Assembly: GCA_946186665.1 (NCBI GenBank)
Contig: CAMHOE010000006.1
Location: forward strand, 1-64,000
DNA: 64,000 nucleotides
Direction of reading: 5' to 3'
Source: an uncultured Clostridia bacterium
GTDB taxonomy: Bacteria; Bacillota; Clostridia; Oscillospirales; Acutalibacteraceae
Below are positions 1 to 8,488 of the stretch, in pieces (within the stretch, counting starts at the first letter, position 1; the number at the start of each line of letters is the position of its first letter). The notes below the pieces were generated by a model. The model was not told the origin of the DNA. It did not search any database and saw only the letters and a program-made list of their open reading frames with translations. The translations under genes and the position numbers were made by a program.

Positions 1-139
1 CCGCGTCGTGCTCCATAGAGGAGCACTTTGGCTGTTTCTGTGGACGTCTGTAGTTTTTCTGTTATTAATCAGTAAACGCGGACACAAAAGTAGATTAAAA
101 ATAGAACTGTAGCGCGAATCGGGTGCGCAGGCTCTGCGC

Positions 140-2488
140 TTATTTAAGCTCTGCTATGGTAACGCCGGAGTCTCCCTCGCCGAAGGTGCCGAGACGGAAG
201 GTGCGTACAGACGGGTGAGTCTTTAAGTGCTTCTGTATCTCCTTGCGCAGTACTCCTGTTCCCTTGCCGTGTATTATGGTTATCTGATGAAGTCCCTGCA
301 TTACAGCGGAGTCTATAGCTCTGTCCACTTCAAGAAGCGCATCAATAACGACTTCTCCCCTGACATCCACTTCTGTAGAAGCCGTGCGCTTTACATCACT
401 GCGTACAGTACGTGTTACGCTTCGTTTCGGTACAGTGACCTTCTCCTGCTTAAGAAGCCGCAGATTGCTTACCGGCACTCTTGTTTTTATTATACCTGCC
501 TGTACGAGTGCGCTTTCGCTGCCTGCTTCAATAACAGTGGCTTTCTTGTCTATGTCGAATATAAGAACAAGGTCCCCTGCTTTCAGCGGTCTGGGAAGTA
601 CGTACTCTTCATTTGAACGGTCGTTTACAGGGTCGGCTGCGTCTTCCATATTGCGTATGTCGGCTTTCAGCTTTGCCTTTTCCGCCGCTGTGACTTCCTT
701 TTTCTTGCGTATGCTTTCTATCTCGTCCAGTACGCCGTAGACCTGCGCACGTGCTTTTGTGATTATATTTTCAGCCTGCGCCCTCGCTCCTTCAAGCTCT
801 TTTTGCCTGTCAAGCTCCGCCTGAGCGTTTTTCTCACGTGCAAGCTCCAGTTCTCTTTGCGCTTCGGCTTTCAGCTGTTCGGCTTCTTTTATTTTCTGTT
901 CAAGCTCATTCCTGCTCTGTTCAAGCTTCTGAACCACATTCTCAAACTTTGAGTTCTCTGAGGACACGAGCGCCTTTGCCCTGTCTACAACATCTGAGGA
1001 TATCCCCAGACGCTCTGATATCGCAAAAGCATTTGAACGTCCCGGCATACCTATCAGAAGCTTGTATGTAGGTCTGAGGGTAGCTACATCAAATTCACAG
1101 CAGGCATTTTCCACACCGTCAGTATCAAGTGCAAAGCTTTTAAGCTCCGCATAGTGCGTTGTAGAAGCTATTTTCGCACCCTGCAAGCGAAGCCTTTCAA
1201 GTATTGCTGTTGCAAGGGCAGCGCCCTCTACAGGGTCAGTTCCTGCGCCAAGCTCGTCAATCAGCACCAGACTCTTATCATCCGCTTCGGACAGTATTCT
1301 CCTGATATTTGTTATGTGTGCAGAGAACGTAGAGAGCGACTGCTCTATGCTCTGCTCGTCACCTATATCCACAAGAATATGGTCAAACACCGACAGCTCA
1401 CTTCCGTCAGATGCAGGCACCATAAGTCCGCACATTGCCATAAGTGACAGCAGACCGATAGTTTTGAGGGACACTGTTTTACCTCCGGTATTCGGACCGG
1501 TCACGACCAGTGTATCAAATGATGTTCCAAGCTCTATGTCCGTAGGCACCACTTTGTCCGGTGCAATAAGGGGATGACGGGCTTTTTTCAGACGGATACG
1601 TCCCGTATCGTTCATAACGGGAACTGCGGCTTTCATTTTATAGGCAAGGTGCGCCTTTGCAAAGATAACATTCAGCTCAGTAAGTATCCTGTAGCTGTCG
1701 GCTGTCTTTTCCGCATAGGCTCCAAGCTCTGCCGACAGCTCTGAAAGTATCCTCTCTATCTCCGTCTCCTCACAGGAGCGCAGTATACGTATATCGTTAT
1801 TTGCCTCCACAACGCTCATCGGCTCTACAAAAACCGTTGCGCCGCTTGAAGAGGTATCATGCACAAGTCCCGGCACAGCGCTCCGGAACTCTGCCTTTAC
1901 AGGGACAACGAACCTGCCGCTCCTTATTGTAACGATACTGTCCTGCAAATACTTCTGCATTGACTGTGAGCGTATCATCTTATCCAGGCGTTCTCTTATC
2001 CTTGAAGAAGCCGCCGCGATTTTCTTTCTGATAGAAGCAAGCTCCGGTGAGGCATTGTCAGCAATCTCCTCCTCAGACAGAACAGCGGAGGAGATCTTTG
2101 TTTCCAGATATTTATTCGGCACAAGGGCATTGAAACGCATATCAAGACAGCTTTCTATACCTGCCGACTTTGCCCTCCAGTCTGTCACATTTCTTATAGT
2201 TCTCAGCAGAGAAGCCGCTCTGAGCAATTCAAGGGGAGTCAGCACAGCGCCTGCCTGCGCCCTGAAAAGCGCATTATTGATATTATGCAGATTTCCGAAA
2301 GGCGGCGCGCCAAACCGTCCTGAAAGAGAATGAGCGTCCTCCGTTTCCTTCAGCAGCTCCCTTACCTCAAACAAACCGTAAGACGGCGTTATACTCAAAG
2401 CAAGCTCCCGCGCATCCTCGAAGGAAGTTTCCCCTGCTAATTTTTCAAGTATTTTATCAAGCTCCAATGATACAAAATCTTTCTCCAT
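140..2488 (-). CDS. mutS2: MutS2 family ATPase/Smr endonuclease
   Basis: The 782-aa product has the full MutS2 layout: a MutS-type clamp and lever region, an ABC ATPase with Walker A TGPNTGGKTVSLKT near residue 335, a long charged coiled coil (about 510-620), and a C-terminal Smr domain with the HGKGTG motif. MutS2 proteins bind branched DNA or collided ribosomes and act in recombination control or ribosome rescue; they do not do classical mismatch repair. The start follows AGGAGAAAAGGAT. The gene lies downstream of recO on the same strand, 80 bp away, in a core-gene run. The family assignment is firm; which of the two roles applies cannot be told from sequence. Confidence 0.95.
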   Translation of the reverse strand: MEKDFVSLELDKILEKLAGETSFEDARELALSITPSYGLFEVRELLKETEDAHSLSGRFGAPPFGNLHNINNALFRAQAGAVLTPLELLRAASLLRTIRNVTDWRAKSAGIESCLDMRFNALVPNKYLETKISSAVLSEEEIADNASPELASIRKKIAAASSRIRERLDKMIRSQSMQKYLQDSIVTIRSGRFVVPVKAEFRSAVPGLVHDTSSSGATVFVEPMSVVEANNDIRILRSCEETEIERILSELSAELGAYAEKTADSYRILTELNVIFAKAHLAYKMKAAVPVMNDTGRIRLKKARHPLIAPDKVVPTDIELGTSFDTLVVTGPNTGGKTVSLKTIGLLSLMAMCGLMVPASDGSELSVFDHILVDIGDEQSIEQSLSTFSAHITNIRRILSEADDKSLVLIDELGAGTDPVEGAALATAILERLRLQGAKIASTTHYAELKSFALDTDGVENACCEFDVATLRPTYKLLIGMPGRSNAFAISERLGISSDVVDRAKALVSSENSKFENVVQKLEQSRNELEQKIKEAEQLKAEAQRELELAREKNAQAELDRQKELEGARAQAENIITKARAQVYGVLDEIESIRKKKEVTAAEKAKLKADIRNMEDAADPVNDRSNEEYVLPRPLKAGDLVLIFDIDKKATVIEAGSESALVQAGIIKTRVPVSNLRLLKQEKVTVPKRSVTRTVRSDVKRTASTEVDVRGEVVIDALLEVDRAIDSAVMQGLHQITIIHGKGTGVLRKEIQKHLKTHPSVRTFRLGTFGEGDSGVTIAELK

Positions 2489-2569
2489 ATATTATCCTTT
2501 TCTCCTGTTATATCAGTTCCTGAATATGTTGTACCTCAATTCTGTTTTCCATATATCTATAGGGAACCC

Positions 2570-3316
2570 CTATATGTTTCTGAGATGGCGGCAGGATTTA
2601 AGTGAATAACATTCTCTGCCGTTATGTGCAATGACAAAGCTTTCCGCGCAGTATGAAAGCTGCACAAGGGACTCCTCCGAGACTCTGAATGAAAAAATCT
2701 TCTTAGGCTCTGAAAGAGAAATGTACCTCAGCGCAAACAAAGCTCCCCTTGACAATCTGGCAAGCTTGCCGCTGCCATCCGTACATGCGGAACAGATAAG
2801 CTTATTGTCACAATAGTCAAAATACATCGTATCGGCTTCATAACAGCCGCAGCCGGAGCAGTATACTATATTCGGCATCACACCTGAAAGCACCATCATT
2901 CTTATCTCATATACAAGCTTTACCGTCAGCGGCGAACGGGTGCCGTTTGTAAGCACGTGCAGACAGTTAAGCAGCAGCTCCAGATACTTTTCCGCCGGAG
3001 TATCCTCCATAACCATCTGTATAGCAAGCTCACATAAATACTGAGAAACACAGTATCTGTCATAATCCTTTGCCACATTAAAAAAGCTGGCGATAGACTC
3101 CGCCTCATCAATAATATAATTTGACCTGCCATGAAACAGGCTGAGGGCAGAATAACTCAGCAGCTGAGTAGCGGAGGACTTTCCCCCCTTCAGGGATTTG
3201 GAGCCTTTGGCATAGCAATCCACAATTCCCAGTTCCTTAGTAAGGACAGTAACAAACCTGTTATTCTCACCTGAAATATATTCCCTGAGAACAAGTCCCT
3301 CTGTATTCGTTTTCAT
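2570..3316 (-). CDS. recO: DNA repair protein RecO
   Basis: The 248-aa product matches RecO in length and layout: an N-terminal OB fold (MKTNTEGLVLREY start, with the typical GxxDxxAKGxKSxK stretch around residues 30-45) and a C-terminal zinc-binding region with CSGCG near residue 155 and a second CSAC pair near 178. RecO loads RecA on SSB-coated DNA in the RecFOR pathway. It starts after a GGGGG Shine-Dalgarno. The spacer upstream is short and repeat-rich, then comes a small yqzL-like gene and era, the usual Firmicutes neighbourhood. Confidence 0.95.
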   Translation of the reverse strand: MKTNTEGLVLREYISGENNRFVTVLTKELGIVDCYAKGSKSLKGGKSSATQLLSYSALSLFHGRSNYIIDEAESIASFFNVAKDYDRYCVSQYLCELAIQMVMEDTPAEKYLELLLNCLHVLTNGTRSPLTVKLVYEIRMMVLSGVMPNIVYCSGCGCYEADTMYFDYCDNKLICSACTDGSGKLARLSRGALFALRYISLSEPKKIFSFRVSEESLVQLSYCAESFVIAHNGRECYSLKSCRHLRNI

Positions 3317-3329
3317 AAAACCCCCAAAA

Positions 3330-3495
3330 ATAGTGAATAGTGAATAGTTATGGGTACGTTTTCGTACCCCAAGGGCACTTCCTACGGGCGCACGCGAAAA
3401 CGAAATATAGTAAGTATAGTATAAACTACAACTCTCTCAGCCGAGTGGAACTAAACACTAACCACCAATCACTAACCACTAATCACTAACTACTA
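3330..3495. repeat. Low-complexity intergenic repeats between recO and yqzL-like gene
   Basis: Two short repeat families sit in this spacer. At 3330-3349 a TAGTGAA heptamer is repeated. At about 3453-3495 the unit CACTAACCACTAAT recurs two to three times with small variations. Between them is an inverted pair around GGTACG/CGTACC (3352-3366). No coding frame is visible. Confidence 0.6.
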
Positions 3496-3672
3496 TTATT
3501 CCCATTTGTTTTTATAGATATCGTCGTTCGTTAAAGCTCTGTCATTTTCAGATACAGCGTTCTGTACATTTACGGATTCCGCTGGTTTCCCAAGCTTTAT
3601 CCTACAGTAGTTTATATAATCGTTCACGCTTCCTGTTTCTGTAAATCTTTTCCAAGCAGTCATCTCATCCAT
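3496..3672 (-). CDS. YqzL-like small protein (58 aa)
   Basis: A 58-codon frame starts at an ATG seven or so bases after a perfect GGAGG and ends with ...YKNKWE then TAA. The N-terminal segment has the pattern AWKRFTETGSVNDYINY, which resembles the YqzL family: a short conserved helix with an aromatic-x-x-F-x-x-T-G core, found between era and recO in Bacillus and many Clostridia. Position, size and motif all agree. The function of YqzL is poorly known. Polarity after the motif (ESVNVQNAVSENDRAL) suggests a disordered tail. Confidence 0.75.
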   Translation of the reverse strand: MDEMTAWKRFTETGSVNDYINYCRIKLGKPAESVNVQNAVSENDRALTNDDIYKNKWE

Positions 3673-3744
3673 ATCTGTTCCTCCGACATATTGAAGCGGT
3701 CTGAGGTCAGTGTTCAGTTTTATTAATTATGAATTATAAATTAA

Positions 3745-3773
3745 TTCCACTTTCCACTTTCCACATTCCACAT
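3745..3773. repeat. Heptamer repeat TTTCCAC upstream of era stop
   Basis: Four near-copies of TTCCAC/TTTCCAC stand in a row, flanked by an AT-rich TTAATTATAAATTA-like stretch. A related element (GTGGAAAGTGGAATTA in the opposite orientation) occurs at 5960-5975 between phoH and ybeY, so it looks like a small dispersed intergenic family. Confidence 0.5.
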
Positions 3774-3820
3774 TTTTTATTATGTATTGTTGCCGGTATG
3801 GATGAAAAAAATACAGTGTA

Positions 3821-4729
3821 TTATTCAAGGTCGCTCTGGTCGTATCCGAGTGACCTGAGTATGTTTTCACGGTTGCGCCAGTCCTCTTTTACCTTTACCC
3901 ATATTTGCAGGTTCACACGACAGTCAAAGAATTTTTCCATATCCTGTCTTGCATAGCTGCCTATGCGCTTCAGCATGGAACCGCCCTTTCCGATTATTAT
4001 TCCCTTATGTGTGCTGCGCTCGCAGTAGATGACCGCATCAATGTCTATGATGTCTGAGTTATCACGCTCTTTCATTCTCTCTACAAATACCGCAGTACCA
4101 TGAGGAACTTCACGTTCTAAAAGTCTCAGAAGCTTTTCCCTTATCATCTCCGCCGCTATGACCCTTTCAGGCTGGTCTGTCAGAGTATCCTCATCAAACA
4201 TGAAGTCACCCTCAGGTGCAAGACGGCGCATTTCTTTTTTTAATATATCTATGCCGTAACCCGTCTGTGCAGAACAGGGAACCACCGCACTGAAATCATA
4301 TTCAGAGGAAAGCTTTGATATCTGCTCTGCAATAACGGTCTTGTCGGATATTGTATCGAGCTTGTTTATTGCAAGCACGGCAGGAATATCTATTGAACGG
4401 AATTTCTCTATCAGCTGAGTCTCCTCCTGTGTAACGCTCCTCCCTGCTTCAACCACAAGCACACACATATCCACACCTGCAACAGACTCGTTTATGGAAC
4501 GCAGCATATAGCGGTCAAGGTCGTTTCTCGGCTTATGCAGACCGGGAGTATCTATGAACACAAGCTGACTGTTCTCTTCTGTCAGCACTCCCATTATCCT
4601 CGTGCGTGTTGTCTGGGGCTTTGAAGACACTATAGCTATCTTCTCTCCGAGCATTTTATTGAGTATTGATGATTTACCGACGTTCGGTCTGCCCACTATG
4701 GCAATGAACGCACTCTTAGTCTTTGTCAT
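3821..4729 (-). CDS. era: GTPase Era
   Basis: The 302-aa product carries the G motifs GRPNVGKSS (G1, residue ~13), DTPGLH (G3) and NKLD (G4), and a C-terminal KH domain with the GKGGSMLKRIGSYARQD signature. Era binds the 3' end of 16S rRNA and couples 30S maturation to growth. The reading frame starts inside the 3' end of dgkA (14-bp overlap), so translation is probably coupled. Neighbours ybeY, dgkA and recO are typical. Confidence 0.97.
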   Translation of the reverse strand: MTKTKSAFIAIVGRPNVGKSSILNKMLGEKIAIVSSKPQTTRTRIMGVLTEENSQLVFIDTPGLHKPRNDLDRYMLRSINESVAGVDMCVLVVEAGRSVTQEETQLIEKFRSIDIPAVLAINKLDTISDKTVIAEQISKLSSEYDFSAVVPCSAQTGYGIDILKKEMRRLAPEGDFMFDEDTLTDQPERVIAAEMIREKLLRLLEREVPHGTAVFVERMKERDNSDIIDIDAVIYCERSTHKGIIIGKGGSMLKRIGSYARQDMEKFFDCRVNLQIWVKVKEDWRNRENILRSLGYDQSDLE

Positions 4730-5225
4730 TTTCCTTATCCTTTCCCGTTGGTTTTTTGCAGAAAAGCTTCTTTATCCCCACAGGTCCTATAAAAATGTAT
4801 ACCGGCGCCAACACTGTAAACAGTATCAGCAAGCAAAGCTGTGCAGGATGAGCAATAAAGAAATTATACACTCTCAGCCATCCGTCAATATTCCAGAACA
4901 GAATTATACCTATAACAGCCGCAAAAATCGCAGCAATAAGCACAGCACCGGCAGCAGCATCCTTTGATGCTTTTATCTCAGGGTGATACTCGCTGCTCAC
5001 CTTATCGCAAAGCTTTTCTATTGCGGTATTGAAAGCTTCTGCGGATATTACGGCGGATATCGTCAGCAGAAGCAGGATATAGTCGCTTCGTGAAAAATCA
5101 AAAAAACGTGCAAAAACAAGAACATACAGCATAGCCACCGTATGAAATCTCATGTTCCGCTCGTTTTTTATGCAATATATAATTCCGCTGAAAGCGTATT
5201 TGAAACCTTTTAAAAAGGCTCTCAT
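4716..5225 (-). CDS. dgkA: Diacylglycerol/undecaprenol kinase family protein
   Basis: The 169-aa membrane protein has the DgkA hallmarks: NERNMRFH, then AEAFNTAIEKLCD and KDAAAGAV, with about four to five membrane spans. In Gram-positive bacteria this family phosphorylates undecaprenol to feed the lipid carrier pool for envelope synthesis. It is longer than typical DgkA (about 120-130 aa) by an extra C-terminal pair of hydrophobic segments and a charged tail (KKPTGKDKENDKD). It overlaps ybeY by four bases (ATGA-type junction) and era by 14 bases. Confidence 0.92.
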   Translation of the reverse strand: MRAFLKGFKYAFSGIIYCIKNERNMRFHTVAMLYVLVFARFFDFSRSDYILLLLTISAVISAEAFNTAIEKLCDKVSSEYHPEIKASKDAAAGAVLIAAIFAAVIGIILFWNIDGWLRVYNFFIAHPAQLCLLILFTVLAPVYIFIGPVGIKKLFCKKPTGKDKENDKD

Positions 5226-5728
5226 TCCTCGTTATCCATAACGTAGCTTGATGAACTCGGCAAGCCAAGCTGCGTCATGACCTTTTCCTCTTTCTCTCTC
5301 ATACGTATCCTCTGAAGACCGTTGTCCTCATGGTCGTATCCCAAAAGATGAAGCATGGAATGTGCCGTGAGATATCCCACTTCTCTTTGCAGGCTGTGTC
5401 CGAAACGGTCTGCCTGTTCTATTGCAGTCTCCATAGATATAACTATATCGCCAAGTATCTTTGCGCCGGTAGTCGGGTCGGTATCATACTTTCCGTTTTC
5501 TCCCATCGGGAATGAAAGCACATCAGTTACTCTGTCGATATTGCGGTAAATAGAATTAAGCTCTTTTATCTGTTTGTTATTTACAAGAGTTACGCTGACC
5601 TCTACAGAGCCTTCAAACTCCTCCATCTTCAGCACAGCGTTACAGCACCTGCGTATCAGCATACGCATGCCTGTAGGAATCTTGATATCCTTCTGTTTGT
5701 TAGTTATTATTACCTTTATTTTGTCCAT
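5222..5728 (-). CDS. ybeY: Endoribonuclease YbeY (rRNA maturation)
   Basis: The 168-aa product contains the family signature HSMLHLLGYDH, the H-x3-H-x5-H zinc site, near residue 127. YbeY processes 16S rRNA 3' ends and takes part in ribosome quality control. The start follows GAGGAAAGGTGAG. It is translationally coupled to dgkA. In most Firmicutes a pgpH (HD-phosphohydrolase) gene separates phoH from ybeY; here only about 320 bp without a clear gene does. Confidence 0.95.
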   Translation of the reverse strand: MDKIKVIITNKQKDIKIPTGMRMLIRRCCNAVLKMEEFEGSVEVSVTLVNNKQIKELNSIYRNIDRVTDVLSFPMGENGKYDTDPTTGAKILGDIVISMETAIEQADRFGHSLQREVGYLTAHSMLHLLGYDHEDNGLQRIRMREKEEKVMTQLGLPSSSSYVMDNEE

Positions 5729-6052
5729 TTCAGAAACTCACCTTTCCTCAGAAAGCACAGCCACAGAAAAGCCGTCTCCCGACAGTATTTCCATCCGGCG
5801 CATATTATTACACACAGGATATGCCGTACCATCCGATAATATTCAAAGGGGTCGCACAAAACCACAGTAAACCATAAATACCTCCGCCTGACACCTCTGT
5901 CCTATAACCGCCGTATATTTCTCAGGCAGTTATTAAGGGAGTTTTCAGAGGTTCCCTAAGGTGGAAAGTGGAATTATTTGTAATTTACATTTTGCAGATG
6001 CCCATGCGCCGGACTCCGGTCAGGCACAGGACAAAAGCTTCAGTGAACTCCT
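5729..6052. other. Intergenic spacer between phoH and ybeY; no clear gene
   Basis: Between the phoH stop and the ybeY start there is 324 bp with no convincing gene. A 34-codon open frame on the minus strand (5738-5842, ending VAVLSEER just before ybeY) lacks a good start, and a GGCGGAGG ribosome-site-like sequence upstream of an ATG opens only 10 codons. The spacer holds a GTGGAAAGTGGAATTA element (5960-5975). It could be what remains after loss of pgpH, but no homology to that protein can be read. Confidence 0.4.
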
Positions 6053-7042
6053 TTATCTGTTTTTGCTGCTGTTCTTGTTATTGTCGTTTTTGCTGACGCT
6101 TACACTTTCATATGCTCTGATGATATCCTGCACAAGTCTGTTTCTTACTACATCCTTAGCAGAGAACATAACATTCTCTATACCATCAATTCCCTTAAGG
6201 ATACGCACTGCATCCTTAAGACCCGAACGGACTCCTCCGGGCAGGTCTATCTGAGTGATATCTCCCGTGATGACCATTTTTGAGTTGAAGCCAAGACGTG
6301 TAAGGAACATCTTCATCTGTTCAGGGGTCGTATTCTGTGCTTCATCAAGAATGATAAAGCTGTCGTCAAGAGTACGTCCTCTCATATACGCAAGAGGAGC
6401 AACTTCGATATTTCCACGTTCCACATACTTCTGATATGTTTCAGCCCCCAGCATATCGAAAAGGGCATCATACAGCGGTCTGAGGTACGGGTCGACCTTA
6501 CTTTGCAAGTCGCCGGGCAGAAATCCCAGCTTCTCACCCGCTTCTACAGCAGGACGGGTCAGTATTATACGGTTTATCTCCCTTGCGCGGAAAGCCGCCA
6601 CAGCCATAGCTACAGCAAGATAAGTCTTACCGGTGCCGGCAGGTCCCACGCCGATAGTTACCGTATTGTTTTTTATCGCCGTGCAGTAGCTTTTCTGACC
6701 AAGAGTTTTGGGTTTAACGGGACGGCCCTTTGAGGTTATACAGATACAGTCACCTGCAAGCTGTTCTATCCTGTGCTCATTGCCGTCATTGACAAGGGAC
6801 ATACAATAGCGCACATTCTGTTCGCTGAGAGCTTCTCCCCTGTTCAGCAGTCCTAAAAGGCTTTCAATGACCTTCACAGCCTTCGAGACATTTTCCGCCT
6901 CGCCGGATATTTTAAGCTCAGAGCCTCTGCAAACCACCGTTACCATATATTCATTTTGTATCAGTTTGATATTCTCATCGAAGGTACCGAACAGAGCCAC
7001 AGCCTGTTCCATACGGTCGATATTGATAATTTGTTCGAGCAT
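6053..7042 (-). CDS. phoH: PhoH family ATPase
   Basis: The 329-aa product has a KH-like N-terminus (about residues 1-85) and a P-loop ATPase domain with GVGPAGTGKTYLAVAMAV near residue 135 and the FIILDEAQNTTPEQ Walker B region near 230, as in PhoH/YbeZ. The C-terminus is polar and ends in an Asn/Lys-rich tail. PhoH proteins associate with YbeY and are thought to act in RNA metabolism. It is the first gene of the minus-strand core run and has its own promoter at 7185-7213. Confidence 0.93.
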   Translation of the reverse strand: MLEQIINIDRMEQAVALFGTFDENIKLIQNEYMVTVVCRGSELKISGEAENVSKAVKVIESLLGLLNRGEALSEQNVRYCMSLVNDGNEHRIEQLAGDCICITSKGRPVKPKTLGQKSYCTAIKNNTVTIGVGPAGTGKTYLAVAMAVAAFRAREINRIILTRPAVEAGEKLGFLPGDLQSKVDPYLRPLYDALFDMLGAETYQKYVERGNIEVAPLAYMRGRTLDDSFIILDEAQNTTPEQMKMFLTRLGFNSKMVITGDITQIDLPGGVRSGLKDAVRILKGIDGIENVMFSAKDVVRNRLVQDIIRAYESVSVSKNDNNKNSSKNR

Positions 7043-7184
7043 TGCACCACCTGAATAAAAACCTTTTACAGAGCGTCATGACCCTGCACATATATTTTCT
7101 CAGACACAAAGCTGTAGGAATCTGCACTATCACAAACAGAAAAGTGCTGAATTGAAAATATAAAAATAAAATAGATTTTTTCTG

Positions 7185-7213
7185 ATTATAACATAAAAAT
7201 AGTTAAAAGTCAC
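7185..7213 (-). promoter_or_regulatory. Promoter for phoH operon
   Basis: Read on the minus strand: -35 GTGACT, a 17-bp spacer, -10 TATAAT, about 140 nt before the phoH start, in AT-rich DNA. A sigma-A type promoter for phoH and possibly the downstream core genes. Confidence 0.55.
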
Positions 7214-7551
7214 TATATTTTTAACATTTTTTTTGAATTTTTAATTTTTGTTTACTTTTAACAAATATACATCCACTTTCTCTACACTATACAAATTTCA
7301 TTATTTGTATAGTCATAACTCATTCTGATGCTTTAAAAGTCCGAACGCATATTTAAGATCCGTAATATGCAAATGATAAAGCAAAAGCGAAATATGATTT
7401 ATAATGAACCAATTACAGCCGCTCATTGCTTACTGCCTGCTGATAACCTCACGCTAACCACTATTTTGTACAGCGCATATGAAATGATGTCTATGAAAAA
7501 AGTACGCCGTTCGGTAATATAAAATTGTCGTATCAATTTTTAAAAAAAGTG

Positions 7552-7580
7552 TTGACATTTTCGCAGAGATGTGGTAATAT
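7552..7580 (+). promoter_or_regulatory. Promoter for the tRNA-Ser pair
   Basis: TTGACA at 7552-7557, a 17-bp spacer, TAATAT at 7575-7580, about 35 nt before the first tRNA. This is close to consensus sigma-A spacing. Confidence 0.75.
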
Positions 7581-7614
7581 AAAAAAGTCGCAGGAAACAA
7601 TGTTCCGTAGATAT

Positions 7615-7703
7615 GGAGAGGTATCGAAGCGGTCATAACGAGGCGGTCTTGAAAACCGTTTGTCCGAAAGGACACATGGGTTCGAATCCCATCCTCTCCG
7701 CCA
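7615..7703 (+). tRNA. tRNA-Ser (anticodon TGA)
   Basis: The acceptor stem GGAGAGG pairs with CCTCTCC, the discriminator base is G, and CCA is encoded. The anticodon loop CTTGAAA gives TGA (reads UCN). The long variable arm (GTTTGTCCGAAAGGACACA) is of the class II type expected for serine, and the T loop reads GGTTCGAATCC. Confidence 0.95.
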
Positions 7704-7752
7704 ATCCCTTCGGGGATTTATTAATTTTATATCTTTTGTTTTTTTGGCACTT

Positions 7753-7839
7753 GGAGGATTACCCAAGTGGTGAAGGGGCTCCCCTGCTAAGGGAGTAGGT
7801 CGGGAAACCGGCGCGAGGGTTCAAATCCCTTGTCCTCCG
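7753..7839 (+). tRNA. tRNA-Ser (anticodon GCT)
   Basis: The acceptor stem GGAGGAT pairs with GTCCTCC and the anticodon loop CTGCTAA gives GCT (AGC/AGU). A long class II variable arm and the T loop GGTTCAAATCC are present. Unlike the upstream tRNA-Ser, CCA is not encoded; the gene continues as GCTGAATCC. It lies 49 bp after the first tRNA and likely shares its promoter. Confidence 0.93.
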
Positions 7840-7842
7840 CTG

Positions 7843-7890
7843 AATCCGCATAAACACTGACTTTTGTCCGGTTTATGCGGATTTTCCTTT
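7843..7890 (+). terminator. Terminator after tRNA-Ser genes
   Basis: Stem AATCCGCATAAAC pairs with GTTTATGCGGATT across a short loop, followed by a T-rich run. A strong intrinsic terminator. Confidence 0.85.
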
Positions 7891-7977
7891 TGCCGGAAAT
7901 TGTGTAGATTTTTTAGAAAAGCCACACATTACGCACACATTACACACCGCATTACTCATCATCATTACTCACCAAAT

Positions 7978-8018
7978 AAAGCCCCGACAAGCGTATATCT
8001 GCCTGTCGGGGGTTTTCT
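7978..8018. terminator. Bidirectional terminator
   Basis: GCCCCGACA pairs with TGTCGGGGG across about 14 nt, with GTTTTC on the plus side and CTTTATTT on the minus side. It probably closes transcription coming from both the tRNAs and the decayed minus-strand genes. Confidence 0.7.
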
Positions 8019-8095
8019 CATATCTCAATATAATTATCAGTTCATCCTTGTTTACAGCTGCCATAATATTCCCATCAATAACTATAACAGCCCTG

Positions 8096-8230
8096 TCACC
8101 ATTCAGTTTCATCTGATAGTTGTTTGACCGCATCCGAAATTTCTTTCGATACAAGCGGCTTATTTCTGTATTTACACACAAAGATTATATGATATTGCAG
8201 TAAATACTTATATCTGTTTTTTTGAATTCC
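8096..8230 (-). pseudogene. Relic of IS200/IS605-type TnpA transposase (N-terminal part)
   Basis: Read on the minus strand, about 44 codons encode NRYKYLLQYHIIFVCKYRN and then PLVSKEISDAVKQLSDET before a stop. This is the typical opening of the IS200 TnpA (Y1 transposase) beta sheet, YHxxFVxKYR. The start codon, the HUH motif and the catalytic tyrosine region are missing. The relic begins right behind the stop of the RelE-like pseudogene, as if inserted and then decayed. Confidence 0.6.
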
Positions 8231-8237
8231 ATAAAGT

Positions 8238-8487
8238 TCAATATCTATTATAGATTTGACCTCTGTTACCTGCATCGATTACACAGACTAATAATTCTTC
8301 GTGATTCACCGAATAAACGATTCGGTAGTTTCCTACTCTGAGACGAAAATAATCAGAATATCCCTGTATTCTTTTGATATCACCCTGATCAGTTTTTTTC
8401 AAGTGCTTCAATAATTCTTAGTTTTTCACTCTTGGGAAGCTTGCCAATGAATTTCTTAGCCCGTTTGAGCAAAACAATATGATACAT
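8238..8487 (-). pseudogene. RelE/ParE-like toxin gene, frameshifted at an A7 run
   Basis: The frame opens with MYHIVLLKRAKKFIGKLPKS and stops after 32 codons at GAAAAAAACTGA. Removing one A from the seven-A run joins it to a second frame, TDQGDIKRIQGYSDYFRLRV followed by GNYRIVYSVN and DAGNRGQIYNRY, which is a clear RelE/ParE fold ending. The length (250 bp) fits one extra base. It sits directly after an antitoxin gene (stop TGA, then ATG two bases on). It could be an inactivated toxin, a slippage-expressed one or a sequencing error. RelE toxins cleave mRNA on the ribosome. Confidence 0.75.
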
Positions 8488-8488
8488 C

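Larger units (their letters stand above)
7043..7614. other. AT-rich intergenic region between phoH and tRNA-Ser
   Basis: This stretch of about 570 bp has no believable protein gene. It is very AT-rich at 7140-7310 and holds divergent promoters: one for phoH on the minus strand (7185-7213) and one for the tRNA genes on the plus strand (7552-7580). TGTGGTAATATAAAA and TTCGGTAATATAAAA are near-repeats at about 7571 and 7509, suggesting a second, weaker tRNA promoter or a duplicated -10 region. Confidence 0.6.

Noticed and set aside
1..139. Hairpin at 9-27 (GTGCTCC/GGAGCAC) as a terminator of mutS2
   Set aside because: There is no T run on the minus side, so the evidence is too weak to list.
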